From contig CALVFY010000030.1 in the NCBI GenBank assembly GCA_944326945.1, positions 1 through 32,499 of the forward strand: a DNA stretch of 32,499 nucleotides, in the 5' to 3' direction. The DNA comes from an uncultured Rikenellaceae bacterium (GTDB taxonomy: Bacteria > Bacteroidota > Bacteroidia > Bacteroidales > Rikenellaceae). The translations under genes and the position numbers were made by a program. The notes below the pieces were generated by a model. That model was not told where the DNA came from. It was given only the letters and a program-made list of their open reading frames with translations, and made no database searches. Each line of letters begins with the position of its first letter. The stretch's first letter is position 1. This document shows, piece by piece, positions 1 to 7,776 of this stretch.

Positions 1-297
1 ATAAAAATCCCGCAGGAATTTGGTGGTAAACATCAGGAATATGGCTTTGAACTGCTCTCCCTTATAGCTCTTTTTTGTCAGTTGCACACCGAAGTCCTTG
101 CGTATAAAAGCGCAGTCGCCTTTATGCAGACGGGTTATTTTCTCCCGTTCATTGATTTCCAGTTCACCCGAATACATATACACCAGCACATGGGAATGGT
201 TGCGGTGCAGACAGCTCATACCGTCATTAAAGTACATCGCCAGAAAGATGTCCGAATAACGCAGCGTATTGATCCCGTCCAATTTATTTGCATCCAT
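1..297 (-). CDS. AraC-type regulator, N-terminal part (cut by window edge)
   Basis: Reading the minus strand from ATG at 297 gives 99 open codons that run off the left edge, beginning MDANKLDGINTLRYSD. The visible part is a cupin-like sensor half: a His-containing strand (CLHRNHSHVLVYMYSGELE), then a turn and a second strand pair (LHKGDCAFIRKD). This is the usual N-terminal layout of Bacteroidetes AraC-family regulators, whose DNA-binding helices lie in the C-terminal third, outside the window. The family assignment is therefore inference from the sensor half; another cupin protein is possible. A TAnnTTTG box (TACTTTTG, 324-331) lies 26 bases upstream of the start. No overlap with other genes; the nearest neighbour is the tRNA-Pro terminator. 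Confidence 0.65.
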   Translation of the reverse strand, partial: MDANKLDGINTLRYSDIFLAMYFNDGMSCLHRNHSHVLVYMYSGELEINEREKITRLHKGDCAFIRKDFGVQLTKKSYKGEQFKAIFLMFTTKFLRDFY

Positions 298-323
298 GAC
301 TTCTGCAAGTTTGTAATTTTATG

Positions 324-331
324 CAAAAGTA
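324..331 (-). promoter_or_regulatory. -7 box (TACTTTTG) of the left-edge regulator
   Basis: Exact match to Bacteroidetes TAnnTTTG, read on the minus strand, 26 bases ahead of the ATG at 297. No clear TTG -33 element at the expected distance, so support is moderate. Confidence 0.4.
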
Positions 332-582
332 GCGGCTTATTCTGATATAATGTTTGTTGTGAGGCTCAATTTGGTTTGTTGTGCGGTTTTTCTTGATTTT
401 CATATGGATCGACTACCCAAATGATTAAATGCCAGCAAAAGTTCGTTTGATGGGTCCTGTGGTTTTCTGCTGGGATTACGGGCGACCAGTGATGTGAAAA
501 TGGGAGAGGGTGCTCTGTATTTATCCGGGGAAAAGGCCTCAAAACGAGATTTTCATTTTAAAGCGGAAACGTATGCGGAAAC

Positions 583-620
583 AAAAAAAAGCCTAAGTGA
601 TTGGCACTTAGGCTTTTTTT
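583..620. terminator. bidirectional terminator downstream of tRNA-Pro
   Basis: Perfect 9-bp stem GCCTAAGTG (591-599) / CACTTAGGC (605-613) with a 5-base loop, flanked by eight A on the left and seven T on the right, so it can stop transcription from either side. It directly follows the 3' end of the minus-strand tRNA. The interval 298-582 to its left holds no gene that I can support. Confidence 0.85.
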
Positions 621-622
621 GT

Positions 623-696
623 CGGGGTAGCGGGATTCGAACCCACGACCCCCTGCTCCCAAAGCAGGTGCGCTAACCGGACTGCGCTACACCCCG
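623..696 (-). tRNA. tRNA-Pro (anticodon TGG)
   Basis: On the minus strand a full 74-base cloverleaf is visible: acceptor arms CGGGGTG/TACCCCG, anticodon stem CCTGC/GCAGG around loop TTTGGGA (anticodon TGG), and T arm with GGTTCGAATCC. Proline decoding of CCA and, by wobble, CCG. CCA is not encoded; the next base after the acceptor is from the spacer. A promoter lies upstream at 723-754 and a strong terminator immediately downstream, so it is a single-gene transcript. Confidence 0.95.
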
Positions 697-722
697 TCTG
701 CTGTCTGTAGTGAATCGAGGTG

Positions 723-754
723 CAAAAATAATATGTTTTTCCCTATTTCCAAAA
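723..754 (-). promoter_or_regulatory. promoter of tRNA-Pro
   Basis: Minus strand: -7 box TATTTTTG at 723-730 (TAnnTTTG) and a TTTTG -33 element at 750-754, separated by 19 bases. The -7 box ends 26 bases before the tRNA 5' end. Confidence 0.6.
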
Positions 755-780
755 CATTGTCGGCAAGATTGCGAATAAAT

Positions 781-1680
781 TTACGGGAGTTGATAACGTA
801 TTACCTGGCTGCCGGGAAGATCGGGGATGTATAGAATATTATCCTGGAGTTGTATGCGTGCGGGACCTGTCAAGGAATCTGTTACAGGTAAGATGCTGAC
901 TTCTCCCGAGTTGAGATTGACACAGCCGACTTCAGGGCCCGTCCAGTTAGTGAAGTAGAGTGTGGTTTTGTCCGGGCTCAGTGCCAGGCCGTCATATTGT
1001 CCCGGGCGATCGAATACGGGAATAATCTGAGGGGAGGCGATACTTGGAATGTGGTAAATTACATTGTCGGGAGTGGTGACTCCGTCGGCCGGATAGGAGG
1101 CAATCCACATGGCGTTACTGTCGATCACGATTCCGTTAGCTCCGGGAACATTCGTGTAGAAACACAGCGGTGTCTCGGAGGCCAGAGCCGGATCACTGAC
1201 ATTCAACGAATAGATGTTGCCTGTATTGGTGACGGTAATATAGAGTGTCTGCGTCGATGGTTCCAAAGCCAGGTCGTTAATAAACAATTCTCCTTCGGGG
1301 AAAGTTACCGTCTGGGGAGCTGCCGAAGTGTCGCTCAGATTGAAAACCATCATTTTGCCTACGTCGGCTACGAACAGGTGGTCATTCACGATCAGCATCC
1401 CCTTGGGTGCGGAGAGATACCCTTTGGCAGGAATGAATATTTGGGATAGAGTGTCTTTGAAAATCAGGATATAACCTTTTTGTTCGTTGTTGAGTGGATT
1501 AAGTTCCTTAGAGCCAAAACTGGCGACTAATACAGTGTCTCCATGTGTAAGGACACTTTCGCAAAATTTGATTTTGTCGCCCAGCGGAGAGAATCCTTGT
1601 GTCGGGGTGGACGATTGATGAGTGCAGGCCGCTAGGGCGCACACGACCAGCATAAACAAAGTAGAGACTCTTTTTTTCAT
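781..1680 (-). CDS. secreted lipoprotein with SMP-30/NHL-like beta-propeller
   Basis: 299 residues. The N-terminus is a lipoprotein signal (Lys/Arg, hydrophobic stretch, then LAAC with Cys19), so it should be anchored in the envelope. The rest is a repeated pattern of strands typical of SMP-30/gluconolactonase or NHL-type beta-propellers: blocks such as PKGMLIVNDHLFVADVGK, NDLALEPSTQTLYITVT and LALSPDKTTLYFTNW recur roughly every 45 residues. Proteins of this fold include lactonases and ligand sensors; no catalytic metal residues can be fixed by eye, so no reaction is claimed. It follows the HAD gene on the same strand with a 12-base gap and is probably co-transcribed. Confidence 0.75.
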   Translation of the reverse strand: MKKRVSTLFMLVVCALAACTHQSSTPTQGFSPLGDKIKFCESVLTHGDTVLVASFGSKELNPLNNEQKGYILIFKDTLSQIFIPAKGYLSAPKGMLIVNDHLFVADVGKMMVFNLSDTSAAPQTVTFPEGELFINDLALEPSTQTLYITVTNTGNIYSLNVSDPALASETPLCFYTNVPGANGIVIDSNAMWIASYPADGVTTPDNVIYHIPSIASPQIIPVFDRPGQYDGLALSPDKTTLYFTNWTGPEVGCVNLNSGEVSILPVTDSLTGPARIQLQDNILYIPDLPGSQVIRYQLP

Positions 1681-1692
1681 ATGCGTTCTGAT

Positions 1693-2334
1693 TTATAAAA
1701 GATTAAAAATAGATCTGAAATCTTCGTTCGAAGATGCTTGATAGGTATGGAATCCTAATTGAGCGGCCGTCTGTATATTGGCAGGGGAATCGTCCACAAA
1801 AAGGGTCTCTTGAGCAAGAAAACCTCCCTCGTGGAGCATCTTTTCGAAGATAGCCGGAGAGGGTTTGACCAAATTCATCTGATAGGAAAGATAAATTCCG
1901 TCGAAATAATCTTCCATTTGCAGGCCTTCCTGAGTAAACAGTCGGGCCCGGATGCCGGGCATCATGATTGCATTGGTATTGCTGAGCAGGTAGATTTTGA
2001 ACTTGTTTCGCAGATTTCGCAGCATCTCTAATTTAAACAGGGGTAGCCCTGTGATGAATTGCTCTAAAGCCTGGTCTATTTTCTCACCATCAATCTTTTT
2101 GCCGGTCGTACGGCAGATATAGTCGTGCAACTCTTCAGGGGTAACTTTTCCCTCTTCGAGTTGGAGAAAGATGCCGGATTGTTTGTAGGGGTCCAGCAAA
2201 TCTTTGGCCTCCGGATAACCGATTTCACAAAATGCACGAATACAGGCTTCTCGATCCAAATCGACCAATACGCCCCCCATGTCGAAAACAATATTTTTAA
2301 TGGTGCCTTTGGATGGAGGTGTGAATGAGTTCAT
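1693..2334 (-). CDS. HAD-superfamily hydrolase (phosphatase type)
   Basis: 213 residues from ATG at 2334. HAD motif I is slightly altered: DMGGVLVDLD instead of the commoner DxDGTLxD, a variant typical of the YihX/alpha-D-glucose-1-phosphatase and epoxide-hydrolase-N-domain subgroup. Motif II is LLSNTN, motif III Lys lies in NLVKPSPAIF, and motif IV is FVDDSPANIQTA. Such enzymes dephosphorylate small sugar phosphates or flavin-type substrates in the cytoplasm. The open frame extends upstream to 2394, but those 20 codons would lie in the terminator hairpin of the preceding gene, so the internal Met is preferred. The beta-propeller lipoprotein follows after 12 bases. The exact substrate is unknown. 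Confidence 0.85.
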   Translation of the reverse strand: MNSFTPPSKGTIKNIVFDMGGVLVDLDREACIRAFCEIGYPEAKDLLDPYKQSGIFLQLEEGKVTPEELHDYICRTTGKKIDGEKIDQALEQFITGLPLFKLEMLRNLRNKFKIYLLSNTNAIMMPGIRARLFTQEGLQMEDYFDGIYLSYQMNLVKPSPAIFEKMLHEGGFLAQETLFVDDSPANIQTAAQLGFHTYQASSNEDFRSIFNLL

Positions 2335-2365
2335 ATGTGAAATATTACAAAATTCGAAATAAATA

Positions 2366-2404
2366 AAAATAAGGATGCATATTTTTGAATGCATCCTTTT
2401 TTTG
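2366..2404. terminator. terminator after the YqeY gene
   Basis: Stem GGATGCAT (2373-2380) / ATGCATCC (2388-2395) with loop ATTTTTGA. On the minus strand it is followed by a T-rich tail; on the plus strand by seven T. It separates the yqeY transcript from the HAD gene. Confidence 0.7.
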
Positions 2405-2426
2405 TCTATTCCTGTCGGATGCAGAA

Positions 2427-2882
2427 TTAAGAGAGCAGAGTCTTTACTTTATTTGAAATCTCTTTCCCGTCGGCTTTCCCGGCCAGTTCTTTCGTGGCGA
2501 CTCCCATTACCTTGCCCATCTCTTTTATTGAAGAGGCACCGGTACGGGCAATGATCTGCCGGATGGCTTCGGTTAATTCTTCGTCACTCATTTGTTTGGG
2601 CAAGAATTCCTTAAGGACATTTACCTGACTCATCTCTTCAGTATACAGATCGTCTCGTCCCTGATCCTTGTAGATGGAGGCAGAATCTTGTCCTTGTTTG
2701 CAGAGTTTTTGGATGATACGAATGACGTCGGCATCGGGCAGTTCGGTAATTTCAGTACCGGCTGTTTTTGCTTCGATGATGTATTTCTTTACGTTCCGCA
2801 GGGCTGCCAAACGGGGTTTGTCCTGAGCCTTCATGGCATTTTTAATGCCTTCATTGATTTGTTCTTCCAGTCTCATGTTCAT
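2427..2882 (-). CDS. yqeY: GatB/YqeY domain protein
   Basis: 151 residues from ATG at 2882. The sequence matches stand-alone YqeY: a helical N-terminal half (RLEEQINEGIKNAMKAQDK, ALRNVKKYIIEAKT) and a C-terminal three-helix part ending GKVMGVATKELAGKADGKEI, which resembles the GatB tail that contacts tRNA. In GatB this tail helps the amidotransferase hold mischarged tRNA; the role of free YqeY is unsettled. A longer frame with a TTG start at 2903 is rejected because that TTG lies in the -7 box TATCTTTG (2901-2908); Met at 2876 is an alternative. Transcribed divergently from ybaK. Confidence 0.88.
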   Translation of the reverse strand: MNMRLEEQINEGIKNAMKAQDKPRLAALRNVKKYIIEAKTAGTEITELPDADVIRIIQKLCKQGQDSASIYKDQGRDDLYTEEMSQVNVLKEFLPKQMSDEELTEAIRQIIARTGASSIKEMGKVMGVATKELAGKADGKEISNKVKTLLS

Positions 2883-2900
2883 TGCAATTATTTGTTGCGT

Positions 2901-2908
2901 CAAAGATA
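2901..2908 (-). promoter_or_regulatory. -7 box (TATCTTTG) of yqeY
   Basis: Exact TAnnTTTG match on the minus strand, 18 bases before the ATG at 2882. It overlaps the TTG that an automatic call would use as the start, which decides the start. Confidence 0.6.
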
Positions 2909-2917
2909 GGAAAAAAT

Positions 2918-2946
2918 TTGGTGTGGCGGATTATTCTTTACCTTTG
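2918..2946 (+). promoter_or_regulatory. promoter of ybaK
   Basis: TTG at 2918-2920, an 18-base spacer, and TACCTTTG at 2939-2946 (TAnnTTTG), 21 bases before the ATG at 2968. Divergent from the yqeY promoter, about 10 bases away. Confidence 0.65.
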
Positions 2947-2967
2947 TAGCAGAAAAATAGAGAAACG

Positions 2968-3447
2968 ATGGGAAGCAAGATCAATAAGACAAATGCAGCT
3001 CGACTATTGGATCGGGCGGGAATTGCTTATCGGTTGGTACCGTATGAAGTGGATGAAGAGCATCTGGATGCAGTTCATGTGGCAGAACAGTTGGATGAGG
3101 ATATTAATCATGTTTTTAAGACATTAGTATTGCGGGGTGATCGTAACGGTGTTTTTGTATGTGTGGTGCCGGGAAATGCAGAGGTGGATCTTAAATTGGC
3201 GGCGAAAGCATCTGGAAATAAGAGTGCTGCAATGATCCATCTAAAGGAATTGTTGCCATTGACGGGGTATGTTCGAGGAGGGTGTTCACCTATTGGAATG
3301 AAAAAGCCTTATCCGATATTTATCCATCATAGTTGCCTGGATTGCAAGCATATGTACATTAGTGCCGGCATGCGTGGACTTCAAATTGAAATAGCGCCTC
3401 AGGATCTTATTTCATTTACGCATGCAGTTGTAACACAGATTTTTTAG
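2968..3447 (+). CDS. ybaK: Cys-tRNA(Pro)/Cys-tRNA(Cys) deacylase YbaK
   Basis: 159 residues, the normal length of bacterial YbaK. It hydrolyses cysteine wrongly attached to tRNA-Pro by prolyl-tRNA synthetase, a free-standing proofreading step in the cytoplasm. Family marks are the helix HVAEQLDEDINHVFKTLVLRG with the conserved Lys in VFKTL, the strand FVCVVPGNAEVDLKLAAKA, and the glycine loop GYVRGGCSPIGMKK that shapes the substrate pocket. Good promoter at 2918-2946. It ends 5 bases from the stop of the convergent choloylglycine hydrolase gene, with no clear terminator between. Confidence 0.92.
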   Translation: MGSKINKTNAARLLDRAGIAYRLVPYEVDEEHLDAVHVAEQLDEDINHVFKTLVLRGDRNGVFVCVVPGNAEVDLKLAAKASGNKSAAMIHLKELLPLTGYVRGGCSPIGMKKPYPIFIHHSCLDCKHMYISAGMRGLQIEIAPQDLISFTHAVVTQIF

Positions 3448-3452
3448 TATTT

Positions 3453-4493
3453 TTATTCAAACAAGAACTTGAATGGTGGCGCGGGGACGAATTTGCTTGC
3501 CGCATTGCCAGTATAAATCTCTCCGTCGGTAAGCATCAGTTTTTTGACTGGGGCACCTGCATTGAAATCGAGATTTTTGAATGATATCCAAAATATATTG
3601 GGACTCATTGTCGATTCGAAATAATAGATCTTGTTTTTTTGGTCTGACACACTGCGCCAGCGGGTCGAGGAGATATTGGGTTGTTGTGGCGTGGTGATGC
3701 CTAAGGGAACAGATACATTGCGCATGACGCTGAATACACCTGCTACGGCCAAATGAGGATCTGATGTCTGGGGAATGGCGCGAATGTAGAATGAGGCGCG
3801 GACAAAGCGGTCAGAAGCCCGATTGGTGCCGGGAAGCATGACTAATCCTCCGATTTGTTGCCAATAATCATCAAGGGTAATTTGCTGGTCGTAACTGGGC
3901 GAATTGGTCATGATTTGGTATTGGGCACCCTCGTGGATAGTGAGATTGCCATCCAGATATTCGAAAATAGCACTGTTGCCGGTTGTGTCGGAGATGGCCA
4001 AATGCATGGTTGAACGTGCACCATTGGGCATATCGGGTGCATCGATACGAAATGAATCGGCTTTCAGGGCTTGGACAGCCTCCTCTACGGTGGCAAAGTT
4101 ATCCAATATATATTGTGCCCAAATACTCATACCCATTACCGGACGGGTATCGTTAGGACGGGTATAGACAGATTCGGTCAAATAAAGCAGATTGGCTACG
4201 AGTCCTTTTTCGTTCATGCCATCGGCGGTTCCGATATCGTAGCCGGTAGCGACGACACTTCCATATTTGGAGGTCCAGTGGAGTGTGTTTCCCGAGTCGG
4301 CGCCTGAACGTTTTATGCCCCGGGGAAGAAGATAAAGATTTGATCGGATCTCTTCCTTCCAATCCATTGTGCGGCCTGTGACGACCATGCCATTAGGGCC
4401 GAGATACACGGCTCGGGTACATGCATAGGATGGAATGAAGAGCGATGAAGCTAAAATCAAGGAAAAGAAGAGAGCGAGAGAGCGCGTTTTCAT
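3453..4493 (-). CDS. choloylglycine hydrolase family protein, Bacteroides bile-salt-hydrolase type
   Basis: 346 residues. A signal peptide ends PSYA, leaving Cys25 as the new N-terminus; in this Ntn-hydrolase family that Cys is the nucleophile. Other active-site residues are in place: Arg41 and Asp44 in GRTMDW, Asn101 in GLVANL, Asn197 in MTNSP and Arg232 in the SDRFVRASF block. The length and blocks (CTRAVYLGP, STRWRSVSDQKNK) closely resemble bile salt hydrolases of Bacteroides as I remember them, so cleavage of glycine/taurine-conjugated bile acids in the periplasm is the best guess. Penicillin V or another linear amide is the alternative. Single gene, convergent with ybaK. Confidence 0.87.
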   Translation of the reverse strand: MKTRSLALFFSLILASSLFIPSYACTRAVYLGPNGMVVTGRTMDWKEEIRSNLYLLPRGIKRSGADSGNTLHWTSKYGSVVATGYDIGTADGMNEKGLVANLLYLTESVYTRPNDTRPVMGMSIWAQYILDNFATVEEAVQALKADSFRIDAPDMPNGARSTMHLAISDTTGNSAIFEYLDGNLTIHEGAQYQIMTNSPSYDQQITLDDYWQQIGGLVMLPGTNRASDRFVRASFYIRAIPQTSDPHLAVAGVFSVMRNVSVPLGITTPQQPNISSTRWRSVSDQKNKIYYFESTMSPNIFWISFKNLDFNAGAPVKKLMLTDGEIYTGNAASKFVPAPPFKFLFE

Positions 4494-4519
4494 ATTGAAT
4501 AAAATTTTGGATTATTAGG

Positions 4520-4557
4520 TACAAAATTTAAGCCATAAGTTCAATTATGGCTTAAAT
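4520..4557 (-). terminator. terminator of the rfb operon
   Basis: Perfect 13-bp stem, ATTTAAGCCATAA (4526-4538) / TTATGGCTTAAAT (4545-4557), loop GTTCAA, followed on the minus strand by TTTTG. It begins 3 bases after the rfbD stop. Confidence 0.8.
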
Positions 4558-4560
4558 AAA

Positions 4561-5433
4561 TTATCGAAAGGAGACCGTCGAAAGAGACTCTATTTCTGTA
4601 TAACAACGGCGAAGAGAATTTTTCCAAAACAGGATAGGAATGCCTTTGTGGGCAATTTTTTGTGAGGAAAGTACGCTGTAGGCAGGGCGGGCGGCATCAG
4701 TAGGATATTCTGCCGAGGAGATGGCTTGTACTTTCCCGGGAAAACCCGCAATAGAAAAAATCTCATGGGCGAAATCGAACCAGGAGATACATCCCTCGTT
4801 ACTGTAATGGTATATTTCCATGCCGTCGAGAGGTTGTTCGAGTATTCTCATAACAGCATCGGCCAGATCGACGGCATAGGTGGGCGATCCGATCTGATCG
4901 GCGACAACCCGGGGCGAAATGCCTTGTTGTCCGAGCCGAATCATGGTGCGAACGAAATTGTGGCCGAATTCCGAATAGAGCCACGCCGTGCGAAAAATCG
5001 CCCCCCGACAACCGCTCTCCTTTATGGCTGCTTCTCCGGCCAGTTTGGTGCGCCCGTAGGTGTTTTGCGGAGAGGTGGGGTCGTTTTCCCGAAGAGGTTG
5101 GTGTCCGGTTCCGGGGAAAACGTAATCCGTGGAGAAGTGGATCAGGGGAATCCCTCTCTCTTTGGCGATATGGCTCAGAAGAGCCGGACCTTCCGCATTG
5201 ATTAGCCAGGCTGCAGACTGCTCTTTTTCGGCTCGATCCACGGCTGTATAGGCAGCGCAATTGATGAGAACCTCGGCACGAGAGCGGTCGAGAAAATGTT
5301 CGACAGACTCTCTTCGGGTAATATCCGCCTCTGTTCTCCCTGCGAAAAAGAGACGATGCTGGGAGTAGGATGCTGATATTTTACGAAACGAGAGGCCCAA
5401 TTGCCCCTGACTACCGGTCACGGCGATGTTCAT
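4561..5433 (-). CDS. rfbD: dTDP-4-dehydrorhamnose reductase
   Basis: 290 residues. It performs the last step of dTDP-L-rhamnose synthesis, NAD(P)H-dependent reduction of the 4-keto sugar, in the cytoplasm. The extended-SDR features are clear: dinucleotide-binding GSQGQLG (residues 7-13), the strand motif FSTDYVFPG (100-108), and catalytic Tyr126-x3-Lys130 in YGRTK. The C-terminus carries the substrate-binding half ending in an Arg/Ser-rich tail slightly longer than I would expect. It lies 13 bases after rfbC in the operon and is followed by a strong hairpin terminator. Confidence 0.93.
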   Translation of the reverse strand: MNIAVTGSQGQLGLSFRKISASYSQHRLFFAGRTEADITRRESVEHFLDRSRAEVLINCAAYTAVDRAEKEQSAAWLINAEGPALLSHIAKERGIPLIHFSTDYVFPGTGHQPLRENDPTSPQNTYGRTKLAGEAAIKESGCRGAIFRTAWLYSEFGHNFVRTMIRLGQQGISPRVVADQIGSPTYAVDLADAVMRILEQPLDGMEIYHYSNEGCISWFDFAHEIFSIAGFPGKVQAISSAEYPTDAARPAYSVLSSQKIAHKGIPILFWKNSLRRCYTEIESLSTVSFR

Positions 5434-5446
5434 CGGAATGAGAGAT

Positions 5447-6001
5447 TTATTGATATTCGAATAGTGGAGCCTGAGACAATAGCGGATGATGACGATCCTT
5501 TTCGGAAAGGATAATATCCTTCCGGGGAAGTTTCCAGTCGATATTCAACGTCGGATCGTCATAGGCAATGGCAGCTTCGTATTGCGGGGCATAGAATGCG
5601 TCGCTTTTGTATTGAAAGATGGCTTCCGGGCTCAGAACGGCAAATCCGTGGGCAAATCCGCGGGGAATGAAGAACTGAAGATGATTTTCTTCGCTCAATT
5701 CTATGGCCACATGTTGTCCGAATGTCGGAGAGCCTTTGCGGATATCGACCGCCACGTCGAGCACTTTGCCTCGGACGACCCGCACCAGCTTGCTTTGGGC
5801 ACAGGGCGGAAGTTGATAATGCAGTCCGCGGATGACTCCATAGGTGGATTTGGATTCATTGTCCTGTACGAATAGGATGTCTCTGACCGATTCGGCGAAT
5901 CGCCTCTGGGAAAAACTTTCGAAAAAGTAACCTCGCTGGTCGCCGAAGATGTCCGGTTCGATCAGTATGAGGTCTTTTATTCTTGTGGGTATGATTTTCA
6001 T
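5447..6001 (-). CDS. rfbC: dTDP-4-dehydrorhamnose 3,5-epimerase
   Basis: 184 residues, standard for RmlC. It epimerises dTDP-4-keto-6-deoxy-glucose at C3 and C5, making the L-rhamno form. Motifs: DQRGYFFESF near the N-terminus, GLHYQ with catalytic His61, Lys71 in SKLVRVVRGKVLDVAVD, the cupin core, FIPRGFAHGFAVLS, and the Tyr131 region FQYKSDAFY. All these fit an active enzyme. Gap of 7 bases from rfbA upstream and 13 bases to rfbD downstream: one operon. Confidence 0.94.
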   Translation of the reverse strand: MKIIPTRIKDLILIEPDIFGDQRGYFFESFSQRRFAESVRDILFVQDNESKSTYGVIRGLHYQLPPCAQSKLVRVVRGKVLDVAVDIRKGSPTFGQHVAIELSEENHLQFFIPRGFAHGFAVLSPEAIFQYKSDAFYAPQYEAAIAYDDPTLNIDWKLPRKDIILSEKDRHHPLLSQAPLFEYQ

Positions 6002-6008
6002 GGCAGGA

Positions 6009-6875
6009 TTAAAGTTTCAGCAGGTATTGTCCATACTGGTTTTTGCACATCGGTTCGGCCAGACGATGTAGCTGTTCCCGGTCGATCCATCCGTTTCGGA
6101 AGGCGATCTCTTCGAGACAGGCCACCTTCAGCCCCTGACGTTTTTCGATCACTTCGATGAAGGTCGAAGCCTCACTGAGCGAGTCATGGGTGCCCGTATC
6201 GAGCCAGGCGAAACCTCGTCCGAGTAGTCGGACGTTTAATTGGGCTTTGTCCAGAAAAGCCTGGTTGACGGCGGTGATTTCCAACTCTCCGCGTGCAGAG
6301 GGGGTGATATGACGGGCGATCTCCACCACTTCGTTCGGGTAGAAATAGAGTCCTACCACGGCATAGTTGGAACGGGGGTGGAGAGGTTTTTCCTCGATAC
6401 TCAGCGCATGACCCTCTGGGTTGAATTCGACCACGCCATATCTTTCCGGGTCGTTTACCCGGTATCCGAATACGACTGCACGATGGTCTCGTTCGACGGA
6501 GGATACTGCTTCGGCAAGCATGCGGGTGAAGCTTTGACCATAAAACAGATTGTCTCCCAGAATAAGGCAGACGTTGTCCTCTCCGATGAATTCCCGACCG
6601 ATCAGAAAGGCTTGGGCGAGTCCTTCCGGAGCAGGTTGTTCGGCGTATTCGAAGCGGACGCCCAAATCGTTTCCGTTGCCCAGCAGCCGGCGGAACAGAG
6701 GCAGATCTTCCGGCGTGGAGATAATCAATATTTCCCGGATGCCGGCCAGCATCAGTACCGAAATCGGATAATAGATCATCGGTTTGTCGTAAACCGGAAG
6801 CAGCTGTTTTGAAATACCTTTTGTGATGGGATAGAGGCGGGTTCCGCTACCGCCTGCCAGAACGATTCCTTTCAT
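6009..6875 (-). CDS. rfbA: glucose-1-phosphate thymidylyltransferase
   Basis: 288 residues, typical RmlA length. It joins glucose-1-phosphate and dTTP to make dTDP-glucose, the entry step for rhamnose and other deoxysugars. The nucleotide-binding loop [13 protein letters not shown] with the downstream [15 protein letters not shown] is complete, as are LGDNLFYG (metal/phosphate binding), EEKP and the [10 protein letters not shown] block. It begins 2 bases after the DUF2461 stop and precedes rfbC by 7 bases. The next pathway enzyme, the 4,6-dehydratase RfbB, is not encoded in this window. Confidence 0.95.
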   Translation of the reverse strand: MKGIVLAGGSGTRLYPITKGISKQLLPVYDKPMIYYPISVLMLAGIREILIISTPEDLPLFRRLLGNGNDLGVRFEYAEQPAPEGLAQAFLIGREFIGEDNVCLILGDNLFYGQSFTRMLAEAVSSVERDHRAVVFGYRVNDPERYGVVEFNPEGHALSIEEKPLHPRSNYAVVGLYFYPNEVVEIARHITPSARGELEITAVNQAFLDKAQLNVRLLGRGFAWLDTGTHDSLSEASTFIEVIEKRQGLKVACLEEIAFRNGWIDREQLHRLAEPMCKNQYGQYLLKL

Positions 6876-6877
6876 AA

Positions 6878-7558
6878 TTACATCTCTTCATGGGCATAAG
6901 CGATGGCCCGGTTGATTCTTGCCAGAAAATCCTGGGTGCTTTGAAATTCGTGCAATACGTATGACAGGAGATCCTTCCGGCATACATCCCGGTCGTTGAG
7001 CGACTGGTCAAGATAGAAATCCTTCAGCCGGAACAGATCGGCATACGGACTGTCGGCAGGAAATCCTGCCGGAACTTTTTTCAGTGTATTTTCCTGTCCC
7101 AGGTGGAAGTTTCGGGCTTTCTTTACTGCGGCGAGGAATCCGGCGCCATTGTCCAGAATCTCCTCTCGGATACTGCGCACGACGACTGTCTCCGGAAGAT
7201 AGGCTCCCACTGAGAGCAGACTCCCTCCGGCCAATCCACCGATTCCTTCCGGTTCGATATGGAAGTAATAGCCTCCAAAGCCCGATTTCTTGCCGTGAGG
7301 GCAGATATAGGCTCCCATGTGGGTTTTATAGGGACGTTTGTCCTGGGAAAATCGTACGTCGCGGTAGATGCGATAGGTACAATCCTTGACTGTGAGACCT
7401 CGTACCGAAGAGTCGAATGCAGCAATCCCGTCGATCAGTTGTTCCGTAAAACCATTGAACTCCTCTTGGACTTGGAGGTAGCGTGATTTATTTTGGGTGA
7501 ACCACTCTTTATTGTTGTGGGTGTTCAGATCTTTCAGAAAAGCCAGAATGTTTTTCAT
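6878..7558 (-). CDS. DUF2461 family protein
   Basis: 226 residues, the usual size for the DUF2461 (TIGR02453) family, whose biochemical function is unknown. Typical marks are the N-terminal [21 protein letters not shown], the core [25 protein letters not shown] and the glycine block [18 protein letters not shown]. No signal peptide or membrane segment, so it is probably cytoplasmic. It is the first gene of the rfbACD transcript (2-base gap to rfbA), with a -7 box at 7579-7586. A link to rhamnose metabolism is suggested only by this position. Confidence 0.85.
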   Translation of the reverse strand: MKNILAFLKDLNTHNNKEWFTQNKSRYLQVQEEFNGFTEQLIDGIAAFDSSVRGLTVKDCTYRIYRDVRFSQDKRPYKTHMGAYICPHGKKSGFGGYYFHIEPEGIGGLAGGSLLSVGAYLPETVVVRSIREEILDNGAGFLAAVKKARNFHLGQENTLKKVPAGFPADSPYADLFRLKDFYLDQSLNDRDVCRKDLLSYVLHEFQSTQDFLARINRAIAYAHEEM

Positions 7559-7578
7559 AACAGTGAATATTCTGTAGA

Positions 7579-7586
7579 CAAAGATA
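7579..7586 (-). promoter_or_regulatory. -7 box (TATCTTTG) of the DUF2461-rfbACD operon
   Basis: Exact TAnnTTTG on the minus strand, 20 bases before the ATG at 7558. No TTG at the normal -33 distance was found. The interval 7587-7776 shows no gene. Confidence 0.55.
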
Positions 7587-7776
7587 GGAAAGTTTGCGGA
7601 TTATTTTGCTTTCTGAAAGGATTGATTTGAGAAGAGATTGGTCGGGAATTGCTTGTCAGGAGATGGATATAGCTTCAGGTTTGTGGAATTTTGAGCAGTG
7701 TGCCGAATTTCGGTTCAGCCAAGACCTTGAGGATAGAGGGAGAAAAAAGGTTTTTATTCGATTGCTTAATGTGTTC

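Noticed and set aside
494..676. 60-codon plus-strand frame over the left-hand terminator and tRNA
   Set aside because: It overlaps the tRNA-Pro gene and the terminator on the opposite strand and has no homology.
2903..2903. TTG start for yqeY at 2903
   Set aside because: The TTG is part of the -7 box and homology starts later; ATG at 2882 is better.
623..3447. tRNA-Pro close to ybaK, the Cys-tRNA(Pro) editing gene
   Set aside because: The two are 2.3 kb apart, with separate transcripts and unrelated genes between; most likely coincidence.
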